Notes under the pieces: generated by a model
Databases searched by the model: none
Seen by the model: the letters and a program-made list of their open reading frames with translations, nothing else
What the model was told of the DNA's origin: nothing
Translations under genes and position numbers: made by a program
Part shown: positions 55,901-62,609 of the stretch, one piece after another
How the letters are laid out: every line of letters starts with the position of its first letter
How positions within the stretch are numbered: position 1 is the stretch's first letter
Assembly (NCBI GenBank): GCA_946548065.1
Contig: CAMNPM010000003.1
Location: 1 to 64,000, forward strand
Origin: an uncultured Prevotella sp.
Lineage (GTDB): Bacteria; Bacteroidota; Bacteroidia; Bacteroidales; Bacteroidaceae
Length of the DNA: 64,000 nt
Direction of reading: 5' to 3'

Positions 55901-56968
55901 ATTGCTTTCCGACACAGGAACACCAGCAACGGTAATACCATAGGTCTCTGCTTCGCTCACTGAAGCCGTCTTACCATCCTGACCCAAACTCCAAGAAAGG
56001 CCGTTGTTACAAGTAGGTTCCGCCTGATTGGAGAACCCGTCTAATACTGCCTCGCCTCCCGCCAGCGTCAGCGAGCCCGGATTATCATTTGAAGTGGTAA
56101 ACGTAATGGTGGGTGTACTGCCCGAGCTGGCATGTTTAATAGCGGTTCCCGTACACGAGATGCTGTTCGAGCCAGCAAGCGCAATCGTCAAGTCACCCAG
56201 CAAACTCTCAATGGCATCACCAGAATAATTACTAATAGTCGTCCCATTCAGTATCACAGTGTTTGACTGATTATCAAAAGCCACCATCTTGTCGCCCAAG
56301 ACATTTGAAATGTTATTACTCGTCACTTGCTGTCCGGCAATCCAGATGTTATAAAGCGTCGCAGAAGTGATTGTTACTTTAGTTACAGGATCATTTCCGC
56401 ATATCAGGTAATTAGGGGAGCCATAGTTCACCGTATTGCTCGAATTCAACTCAACAAAATGGAGTGGTGCATCTGGTCCGACACCAGTTAGCTCCAAGAA
56501 TTCCGATATTGCCTGCTGCTCCCTTGCATTGATTGTAAGTTCGGCTGCTGCTGTATTTCCACCCGTAAATATCAGCGGAGGATTATTTCCAATATTGCCT
56601 GTAATGGCTCCATTAATGGTGTTGTTGCCAAGTATGTTTATTGTCAAAGCATTAGATTCACTTCCTCCGCTTGCAGGTATAAAGTTATGTGTTCCCTCCC
56701 AGCTTATACCGCCTTCAATTCTTGCTCCTTCCAGCGTCAGCGTGTTCGTTTTTTCATCAAAAGAAACAGTAGCATCATTATCGCCCAAGACATTTCTCGC
56801 ATTCTTTGCAGAAACATTAGTACCAGCTACCGTAAGACCATAGGACTCATCTTGCGCCCACGCCCGTTGTGGCAGCAACATCATTGCTGCAATGAGCAGC
56901 ATTGTCAGGAGCAGCGACTGCCCTCGCCCACCCGATTTCATTTGGTTAGGTAAAAGTTGTTTCATCAT
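52931..56968 (-). CDS. Large repeat-containing secreted/surface protein
   Basis: 1345 aa; signal peptide ending QRAWAQ; four ~40-aa modules of the form Y-x-I-x-V-x-G-x-x-V-...-N-V-L-G-x-x-A-T-V-x-F-D-...-L-x-L-N-G-A-T-I; C-terminus WWTITGFRLPSKPTEKGVYIHNNKKVVVK. Confidence 0.88.
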   Translation of the reverse strand: MMKQLLPNQMKSGGRGQSLLLTMLLIAAMMLLPQRAWAQDESYGLTVAGTNVSAKNARNVLGDNDATVSFDEKTNTLTLEGARIEGGISWEGTHNFIPASGGSESNALTINILGNNTINGAITGNIGNNPPLIFTGGNTAAAELTINAREQQAISEFLELTGVGPDAPLHFVELNSSNTVNYGSPNYLICGNDPVTKVTITSATLYNIWIAGQQVTSNNISNVLGDKMVAFDNQSNTVILNGTTISNYSGDAIESLLGDLTIALAGSNSISCTGTAIKHASSGSTPTITFTTSNDNPGSLTLAGGEAVLDGFSNQAEPTCNNGLSWSLGQDGKTASVSEAETYGITVAGVPVSESNAANVLGDDNATVKFDAENSVLTLNGATIRGSVVSSLESLTISLIGSNSITSSDVSAINGTGVLTISKDSEATGAVSLELKSSSQSETTSPSVISGFSSFTTSLIDENGGAYNDNSKAFSNKDGSPVTFVTFTSELSSVKNCFYSGKDDKGTYYIGFECFSDNVKIVYSIDYVSSDMQDVVEAVYQNEDVLLGGPCTVTAWKRMGSVVSETITAKLFGLSEESLSVIYGKVSSKAAPTLQPAVGSADGLSISYNQSAVADFSNIATINEKTGEMTIVGPGTATFEVRIGEQEEIGCKVLNTENLQFTLTINPGYPIWVNDVQVTEANKGNVLGGETATVQFDGNSRLVLNGATLQKIETGLEEGAELELYLMGENTISGSTSAIIDTNQGMPKLVIGTGDTNPGTLTLGGTSGVIQGFQSAEIKHPLAILSSTPENATSLIGTAAAITAANIGAPLGLIVDDVQSTAQTQTTDINYTVPGSAVPTEGTNLTNLVINNVLYTLKDTQASDVKDDGFYNGEVVLNSEMTDEAVATLNGNVEDGTYVPGTSAYATAFKGLTFLLPAGTGTIELDTHTDETHEFHLKIGSQDPITVKNKVDNNDAKFKTDYAVSRSTYAYLYLVSTTTPAPAYDGHRAGPKASVSGGIGGLKVSSSSIVTPSVDPAAAYLLMDPSSDIATGSGSKYGVVVSNANVTDLPDDAFSSHKSASYIDLSGTKITGKHFSRVGGAFNDVNENTLIYLPAGNTATGANFIIGGICDDMRLKDDADCFEAAADFTAAKADFNRSFSTGTDARGNASCYTVFLPYAIQPDKANGTFYTFTDYNASTGTVNLNLVATPAANTAYIFQPAGNGAMKPMLSVEVSAAGSSASPDASSESNGLYGVYEEHTWPSAPDGIYCFVGEAKDGLKAGQFAKVGADTHIRPFRAYLRIASTSAPEFLSVDWGNGTTSIVPLDKSQVEQSGEGWWTITGFRLPSKPTEKGVYIHNNKKVVVK

Positions 56969-57024
56969 AATAATATTGTTTCTAATTTGTTGACTGAGGT
57001 TCTATTGCTGTTGATTACACTTGG

Positions 57025-57056
57025 CAAAGATACGAATAGTTTTCCACACTACCAAA
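57025..57056 (-). promoter_or_regulatory. Promoter (TTTG-N20-TATCTTTG) for the surface protein gene
   Basis: Plus strand CAAAGATA 57025-57032 and CAAA 57053-57056. Confidence 0.65.
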
Positions 57057-57115
57057 TATTTAGCGGTAAAAAATTATTTTCCCTGCAAGTCGGAACAGAC
57101 GCTCAAAACCTGACG

Positions 57116-57140
57116 TGTGACAATTTTCAAAATTGTCACA
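57116..57140. promoter_or_regulatory. Perfect 12-bp dyad, candidate operator
   Basis: TGTGACAATTTT-c-AAAATTGTCACA. Confidence 0.6.
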
Positions 57141-57153
57141 TCCGCGTTCTAAA

Positions 57154-57196
57154 AATTTTTCCTCGCCTGGGAGAAATAAAATTCTCAGGCGAGGAA
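57154..57196 (-). terminator. Terminator-like hairpin ending the 57873/57328 operon
   Basis: TTTCCTCGCCTGggAGAA...TTCTCAGGCGAGGAAA with a 2-nt bulge; short T-run on minus. Confidence 0.65.
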
Positions 57197-57290
57197 ACGA
57201 CAGCTTAACTCCGACTTACCTCCGACTTAACGAAGGCAACGAGACATGATAACCATTTAAGCGACAAGTAGTTAAGCAAAAACCGACAGG

Positions 57291-57328
57291 CCGAAAAGCT
57301 GTAAAAAGCTATAAAAAGCCAAAAAGGC
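57291..57328. repeat. AAAAAGCT(NN) decamer repeats
   Basis: gaaaagctgt aaaaagctat aaaaagccaa aaaggct. Confidence 0.65.
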
Positions 57329-57876
57329 TATTGAGAGATAAGCCCCTCTTCCGCCAGTTCGCGGAGGGCGGTTTCGGCATCCTTGGAGGGCTTGACCTGT
57401 CCGAGGCGCAATTCTTCGCGCTGGGCATCCCAACCTACGACGTAGCACACGAGGTCTTTCATCGTGTAGTATCCCTGGAAGGGCAGCTTCTTTCCCATGC
57501 GCGAGTTGAGGTTGAAGGTGGCGTCGAGATGGTCGTTATAGCCAATGACCTGACGGGCAAACACCAGCTTGTCGGCTCCCATGCGCCAGGCGCGCACAAA
57601 GACGTCGCCAAAGCGGTTGAAGGGTCTGAGGTTGAGGTACAGCACACCCTCGTGGCTCAGGGCGAAGCAGCGCTTGAGCCGATGGCGCATCTTTCGGTCG
57701 CCAACCTGCAGGTCGAGGGCCAGCGAGTCTTCTTTGGCTGAAGGCACCAGCTGCATGTCGGTGTCTACACTCTGCCAACGGTCGGCGATGAAGTCCTGGT
57801 AGCTGGCGCAGTACTTGTCTTGTGCCAAGCCCACAAGGGGCATCAGCATCAGTATGACGATAAGTAGTTTCTTCAT
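57328..57876 (-). CDS. Secreted hypothetical protein
   Basis: 182 aa with signal peptide MKKLLIVILMLMPLVGLAQ; start overlaps the stop of the TPR gene. Confidence 0.7.
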   Translation of the reverse strand: MKKLLIVILMLMPLVGLAQDKYCASYQDFIADRWQSVDTDMQLVPSAKEDSLALDLQVGDRKMRHRLKRCFALSHEGVLYLNLRPFNRFGDVFVRAWRMGADKLVFARQVIGYNDHLDATFNLNSRMGKKLPFQGYYTMKDLVCYVVGWDAQREELRLGQVKPSKDAETALRELAEEGLISQ

Positions 57877-59831
57877 TGTCTGTATTTCTTGATAATACTG
57901 TATGCGGTGTAGAGTCCGAGCTCGCCTGCTTTCGACAGGTCGTCGATGCCCTCCTGTGTATGCTTGGCGGCAATGCGGGCGAGTCCGCGGTTATACCACG
58001 CCTCTGCCAAGTTGGCATCCAGCTCGATGGCCTTCGAATAGTCACTGATGGCTCCTGAGAAGTCCTGCCGCTCAACGCTGACGTTGCCCCTATTATAATA
58101 GAGGTACGCGTTGGCATCCAGCTCGATGGCCCGGTTGAGGTCGATGAGCACGTTGGCAGTCTTCATGCGCACATCGGTGCCTTGCGAGGCGTTGAAGTGA
58201 TTGAGGCGCGACTGGCACACGGCGCGCTGCCAATAGGCGAGCGACGAGGTGGAGTCGGTTTGCAGATAGGTGGTGAGGTCGTCGATGGCATCGGCATAGT
58301 TCTGTATGACGCTGAGTGCGACGGCCCGCTCCAGCAGGTTGCTGAGCTGTCCTATGCGGCTGAAGTAGCGCTGTGTGGCAGCTTCGCTCAGTGTGGTGGT
58401 GGTGCAGACGATGTACAGCTGGCGGTCGGCAGGCAGTGTGTGGTTGAGGGAGTCGACGTGGCGGTCGAAGGCCACATAGTGCTTCACGACGCTCTGCTGC
58501 CGCTCAGTGCTCAGCACGTACATGGGCATATAGTCCAGAGCCACACGCCGGTTCTGCACACGTCCGCGCCAGGCGGTCTGGTAGTCGCTCTCCATCTCCT
58601 GCTCGTCGGCCACAGCCAGCTGGTTGTATTTCTCGATGTCCTCGTCGCTGCGCTTACGCATCTGCCGCTTCGACAGTCGGGGCTGACGGCCATAGCGCTT
58701 GTCAATCTGGGCTTTCAGGATGCGAAACTCGTCGATTTCGGCCTGCTTGGTCATGCCCAGCTTGCGGTAGCACTGTGCGCGCTGGTGCAGTCCGGTCCAG
58801 AAATTGGGATATTGCTCGATGACCTTCGAGTAGTCGCGGATGGCCGCTCGTGGATTGCCTGTCTGTTCGAGGAGCAGGGCGCGGTTGTAGAGGGCCATCA
58901 GGTTGTCGGGTTCCAGCTTCAGCACGAAGTCGAAGTCGGTAATGGCGCGGTTGTCGTCGCCCACCTGAGCGCGCAGCAGTCCGCGGTTGTAGTGTCCCAG
59001 GAAGTTGTTGGGGTCGTAGTCGAGGGCGGTGTCGTAGTCGGACATAGCCCCTCGCAGGTTGTTCTGGTTGAAGCGGGCCAGAGCGCGGTTGATGTAGAGT
59101 CCTGCATCGCGCGGCAACAGATGAATGGCTTTGTCGAGCGACTGCTCGCCCTCCTTCCACTCGCTCCGGGCCAGGCTGATGACAGCCCGCTGGGCCCATA
59201 CGCGACCGTTGTATGCATCGAGCTCCAGGCTCTGCTCCAGCGCGGCGATGGCCTGGGCGGTGTCCTTCTGCTGCAGGTAGGCCTGCGCTTTCATCGCGGG
59301 GATGCTGGCGTTCTTGCTCCACTTCACCGACATCGTGTCCAGCTCGGCCAGCGCTCCCTCGTAGTCTTTTTGCTGCAGTCGGCACAGTGCGCGGTTGTGC
59401 CAAAGGCTGGAGGTCTCGGGTTCGTAGTGCAGGGCGCGGTTGTAGTCGCTGATGGCCTCCTGGTATTTCTTCTGCTGGATGCGGCACAGTCCGCGCAGCT
59501 CGTAGATGCCCACCACGAAGGGGTTGCGGCTGATGGCCTCGGAGCAGTCGCTCTCGGCTCCTGAATAGTCGTCGAGATAGTACTTGGCCACACCCCTGTA
59601 GTACCAAGGTTCATAGAGGTATGGTTTGGCGGAGATGACTTGGTTGAAGTACTGGATGCTCAGCACATAGTCTTCGTAGTAGAGTGCCGAGCGTCCGTTC
59701 ATCAGCAGGCGGTCGGTATTAAACTGGGCCAGAGCCCCCTGAGGGATGAACGAAAAAAGAAAAATGAGAAGCGACCAGAGAACACTCTTTCCGCTTCTGT
59801 TCCTACTACTATTACTATGATTATCCAACAT
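57873..59831 (-). CDS. TPR-repeat secreted protein
   Basis: 652 aa; N-terminal hydrophobic segment; more than 8 TPR units (LYINRALARFNQNNLRGAMSDYDTALDYDPNN...). Confidence 0.88.
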   Translation of the reverse strand: MLDNHSNSSRNRSGKSVLWSLLIFLFSFIPQGALAQFNTDRLLMNGRSALYYEDYVLSIQYFNQVISAKPYLYEPWYYRGVAKYYLDDYSGAESDCSEAISRNPFVVGIYELRGLCRIQQKKYQEAISDYNRALHYEPETSSLWHNRALCRLQQKDYEGALAELDTMSVKWSKNASIPAMKAQAYLQQKDTAQAIAALEQSLELDAYNGRVWAQRAVISLARSEWKEGEQSLDKAIHLLPRDAGLYINRALARFNQNNLRGAMSDYDTALDYDPNNFLGHYNRGLLRAQVGDDNRAITDFDFVLKLEPDNLMALYNRALLLEQTGNPRAAIRDYSKVIEQYPNFWTGLHQRAQCYRKLGMTKQAEIDEFRILKAQIDKRYGRQPRLSKRQMRKRSDEDIEKYNQLAVADEQEMESDYQTAWRGRVQNRRVALDYMPMYVLSTERQQSVVKHYVAFDRHVDSLNHTLPADRQLYIVCTTTTLSEAATQRYFSRIGQLSNLLERAVALSVIQNYADAIDDLTTYLQTDSTSSLAYWQRAVCQSRLNHFNASQGTDVRMKTANVLIDLNRAIELDANAYLYYNRGNVSVERQDFSGAISDYSKAIELDANLAEAWYNRGLARIAAKHTQEGIDDLSKAGELGLYTAYSIIKKYRQ

Positions 59832-59838
59832 CTCTTTT

Positions 59839-59894
59839 ACCTCTTACCTCAGACCTCATCCCTCAGACCTCATCCCTCAGACCTCTTACCTCTT
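59839..59894. repeat. ACCTCNN heptamer array, 8 units
   Basis: acctctt acctcag acctcat ccctcag acctcat ccctcag acctctt acctctt. Confidence 0.92.
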
Positions 59895-60446
59895 GACGGG
59901 TTTGGTCTTGTATGCGCAGCGATAGCGCCCCAGCGTCAGGGCCTTGAGCTTGCTCTTGATGAGCTGCTTGCGGAGCGGCGAGATATGGTCGACAAACATC
60001 TTTCCGTCAAGATGGTCGAACTCGTGCTGCATCACGCGCGCCAGGTATCCGCCAATCCACTGGTCATGATGCTGGAACTGCCCGTCGTCCCATTCAACGT
60101 GAACGCGCGTGGGACGTACCACCTTCTCGTGAATGGCGGGCAGCGACAGACAGCCCTCCTCGGAGGTGTCGGTCTTCGTGTCGTCGTACTCGATGATGTG
60201 TGGATTGATGTAAACCTGACGAAAGCCTTTGTATTCGGGCAGGTCGTCGCTGATAACGTCGAGGTCGATGACTGAGAGGCGGATGGACTTGCCCACCTGG
60301 GGTGCTGCCAGCCCGATGCCCTCGCTCTGGGCCAGCGTCTCCCACATGTCGTTAATCAGCTGCTCCAGCTGTGGATAGTCGGGGGTGATATCCTCGGCCA
60401 CCTTGCGCAGCACGGGGTTTCCGTAAATATATATTGGTAGAATCAT
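59886..60446 (-). CDS. def: Peptide deformylase
   Basis: GIGLAAPQVG, EGCLSLP, MQHEFDHLDGKMFVD. Confidence 0.96.
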   Translation of the reverse strand: MILPIYIYGNPVLRKVAEDITPDYPQLEQLINDMWETLAQSEGIGLAAPQVGKSIRLSVIDLDVISDDLPEYKGFRQVYINPHIIEYDDTKTDTSEEGCLSLPAIHEKVVRPTRVHVEWDDGQFQHHDQWIGGYLARVMQHEFDHLDGKMFVDHISPLRKQLIKSKLKALTLGRYRCAYKTKPVKR

Positions 60447-60482
60447 TGGATGGTCTTACAATTTCTTTTCAACTGTTGCACT

Positions 60483-60899
60483 TCACAATTTCTTGCTTCT
60501 CATATAGTCCTCAAGGATGATGGTGGCCGAAATCTCGTCCACCAGAGCCTTGTCCTGGCGCGACTTCTTCTTCAGCCCTCCCTCAAGCATAGCCCTATGG
60601 GCCAGCACGGAGGTGAAACGCTCGTCGTAGTACTCGATGGGTATTTCTGGCTTTGCCTTGCGCCAGCGGTTGACAAACTGCTGCACACGCTGCAGATTCT
60701 CGCTGGGTGCGCCATTGGGCTGTCGAGGCTCGCCAATCACGATGCGCTCCACGGGCTCACGGCTCACATACTGGCACAGCCAGTCGAAGAGCTCTGATGT
60801 GGCGACAGTCGCCAACCCGCCAGCGATGAGCTGCAGCGGGTCGGTGACTGCCAATCCGGTTCGTTTCTTACCGTAGTCTATCGACAGTATCCTTGCCAC
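60483..60899 (-). CDS. ruvX: Holliday junction resolvase RuvX/YqgF
   Basis: MARILSIDYGKKRTGLAVTDP; IVIGEPRQPNG; EYYDERFTSVLAHRAM. Confidence 0.94.
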   Translation of the reverse strand: MARILSIDYGKKRTGLAVTDPLQLIAGGLATVATSELFDWLCQYVSREPVERIVIGEPRQPNGAPSENLQRVQQFVNRWRKAKPEIPIEYYDERFTSVLAHRAMLEGGLKKKSRQDKALVDEISATIILEDYMRSKKL

Positions 60900-60902
60900 A
60901 CC

Positions 60903-61400
60903 TTATTTCGCATACAGCAGCCAAGCACCAGGATACTTCACCTGCAGGTCGTTGCGGCTTGCGGCGGCCTCAGCCTTCGTGTCGAACGTAGCGGCTACCA
61001 CACGGTACATGGCGGGCTGGACAGCTGAGTTGAGCACAATCTGGGCATTGTAGCCAGTATTGAGCAACGTCTGCTGCAGCCCCTCGGCATTGGCCTTCAG
61101 AGAGAACGAACCCACTACGACGCTGAAGTTCTTCAGACCTGAACCGTTGATGACGGTAACAGTCTCCTGGCGCACAGCTACATTGTCGCCATTGTCAATC
61201 ACCTGGGGCCGGGTAGCCACGCGCTCCTCCAAAGGAGTCACCACCGGCTGCTGGGTAACGGGCTGCTGAGCGGGCTGCTGAGCTTCCTCCTGAGCCTTTG
61301 CCTTCAGATAAGCCTGCTTGTAGGCACTTTCACTTGACTTACAGCTTGTAAAAGCCATTGCTGCGCAAAAACCGGCGCAAAGCATGATGTACTTCTTCAT
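60903..61400 (-). CDS. SPOR-domain lipoprotein-like protein
   Basis: Signal/lipobox-like MAFTSC; Q-rich linker; SPOR domain (FSVVVGSFSLKANAEGLQQTLLNTGYNAQIV...VVAATFDTKAEAAASRNDL). Confidence 0.88.
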   Translation of the reverse strand: MKKYIMLCAGFCAAMAFTSCKSSESAYKQAYLKAKAQEEAQQPAQQPVTQQPVVTPLEERVATRPQVIDNGDNVAVRQETVTVINGSGLKNFSVVVGSFSLKANAEGLQQTLLNTGYNAQIVLNSAVQPAMYRVVAATFDTKAEAAASRNDLQVKYPGAWLLYAK

Positions 61401-61502
61401 AATTTCCTATTCGTTTTATTATACTAATTATATTTATATTTGCTTATTTGACCGCGAAATTACAAAATATCGGGCAAACAAGAAGAAAAAAGCTGCATAA
61501 AG

Positions 61503-61534
61503 TTTGTTAATTTCGAAAACTTTCCGTATATTTG
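61503..61534 (+). promoter_or_regulatory. Promoter (TTTG-N20-TATATTTG)
   Basis: TTTG 61503-61506, TATATTTG 61527-61534. Confidence 0.65.
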
Positions 61535-61579
61535 CCAGCAGAATTACGTTTAACCCAATAAAAAAAACAGAAAACGAGT

Positions 61580-61798
61580 ATGAAAAGTTTAGGTTATTTA
61601 GGCGCATTCTTCGGCGGTGCACTCGCCGGAGCAGTCATTGGTCTCTTGCTGGCTCCTGAGAAGGGCGAAGACACCCGCGAGAAGATTACGGATGCCGTAG
61701 ACGAGTTTATGAAGAAGCACAACATCAAGCTCAGCCGCAACGAAGTGAACGACCTGGTGGACGACATTGCCGAGGCTGCTCCTGAAGTAGAGGCATAA
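61580..61798 (+). CDS. YtxH-domain protein
   Basis: FFGGALAGAVIGLLLAPEKGEDTREKI. Confidence 0.9.
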   Translation: MKSLGYLGAFFGGALAGAVIGLLLAPEKGEDTREKITDAVDEFMKKHNIKLSRNEVNDLVDDIAEAAPEVEA

Positions 61799-61836
61799 GC
61801 TATATTTTCCGTCAAAGAACAAAAACGCTACAACAA

Positions 61837-62184
61837 GTGCTATCAAGCGACAAGAATGTAGAAACGATTGCCCAGCTGGCGGAGACTGTCAAGCATTACC
61901 TCGGGCTTCAGGGCGAGTACCTGAAGCTCGATGTAATTGACAAGCTGGTGCGACTGCTCAAGTTCATCATCCTGGCTGTGATCTTCTTCTTCATCATCAT
62001 GGCCGTTGTGCTCTATTTCTCGTTTGCCGTTGCCTATTGGCTTTCTGCATACGTGGGGCTTGCGGCAGCATTCTTCATTGTCTGCATTCTGCACCTCATC
62101 ATTTTCCTGCTCTTCGTCAACTTCCGCAAGGCTTGGATAGAACGCCCATTGGTGCATTTCCTAACCAACCTGCTGCTGAGTTAA
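61837..62184 (+). CDS. Phage-holin-superfamily-III-like membrane protein
   Basis: 115 aa; GTG start; two TM helices (FIILAVIFFFIIMAVVLYFSFAVAYWLSAYVGLAAAFFIVCILHLIIFLLF). Confidence 0.78.
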   Translation: MLSSDKNVETIAQLAETVKHYLGLQGEYLKLDVIDKLVRLLKFIILAVIFFFIIMAVVLYFSFAVAYWLSAYVGLAAAFFIVCILHLIIFLLFVNFRKAWIERPLVHFLTNLLLS

Positions 62185-62214
62185 TAACCATCCCAGAAAA
62201 TCACTGAACCGACT

Positions 62215-62481
62215 ATGCAATTGCCCGTCAGAACCCCAGAAACCACCTACAACACGCTGGAAGACATACAGCTGCGAAAAGAGCAGCTCGCTGCCCAAAT
62301 ACAGCAGGACAACAAGCAGTTCTCTTCACTCTGGAACCAGCTCTTCGTCAAGCGCCAGGAAGCCAGCAAGGGCGAATGGATAGCCGGCATCATCACCAAC
62401 GGCATCACCGCTGTCGACACCTTCCTGCTGGTTCGTAAACTCTTCAAGAACTACGGCCATATCTTCCATAAGAGCAAGTAG
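62215..62481 (+). CDS. Hypothetical protein of the YtxH-holin cluster
   Basis: 88 aa; same operon spacing as its neighbours. Confidence 0.7.
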   Translation: MQLPVRTPETTYNTLEDIQLRKEQLAAQIQQDNKQFSSLWNQLFVKRQEASKGEWIAGIITNGITAVDTFLLVRKLFKNYGHIFHKSK

Positions 62482-62609
62482 TCCTTGCCAGCAATCCCCA
62501 TTTATTTCTTGCCCGCAGACTGGATATCAGCTTCAGCTGCAGTATACACTTGGCCCTACACCTGCATGTGTAACTTTTGCATCCAACCGACTCAAACAAT
62601 TCTACAGAT

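Noticed and set aside
57116-57140. Canonical CRP site (TGTGA...TCACA)
   Set aside because: Half-sites are 15 nt apart rather than 6; kept only as an unassigned dyad.
58182-59564. 460-aa plus-strand ORF
   Set aside because: Antisense to the TPR gene; Val/Gly-rich shadow frame produced by TPR codon periodicity.
61837-62184. Prophage remnant (holin-like gene)
   Set aside because: No other phage genes nearby; holin-superfamily-III-like proteins are common chromosomal membrane proteins in Bacteroidota.
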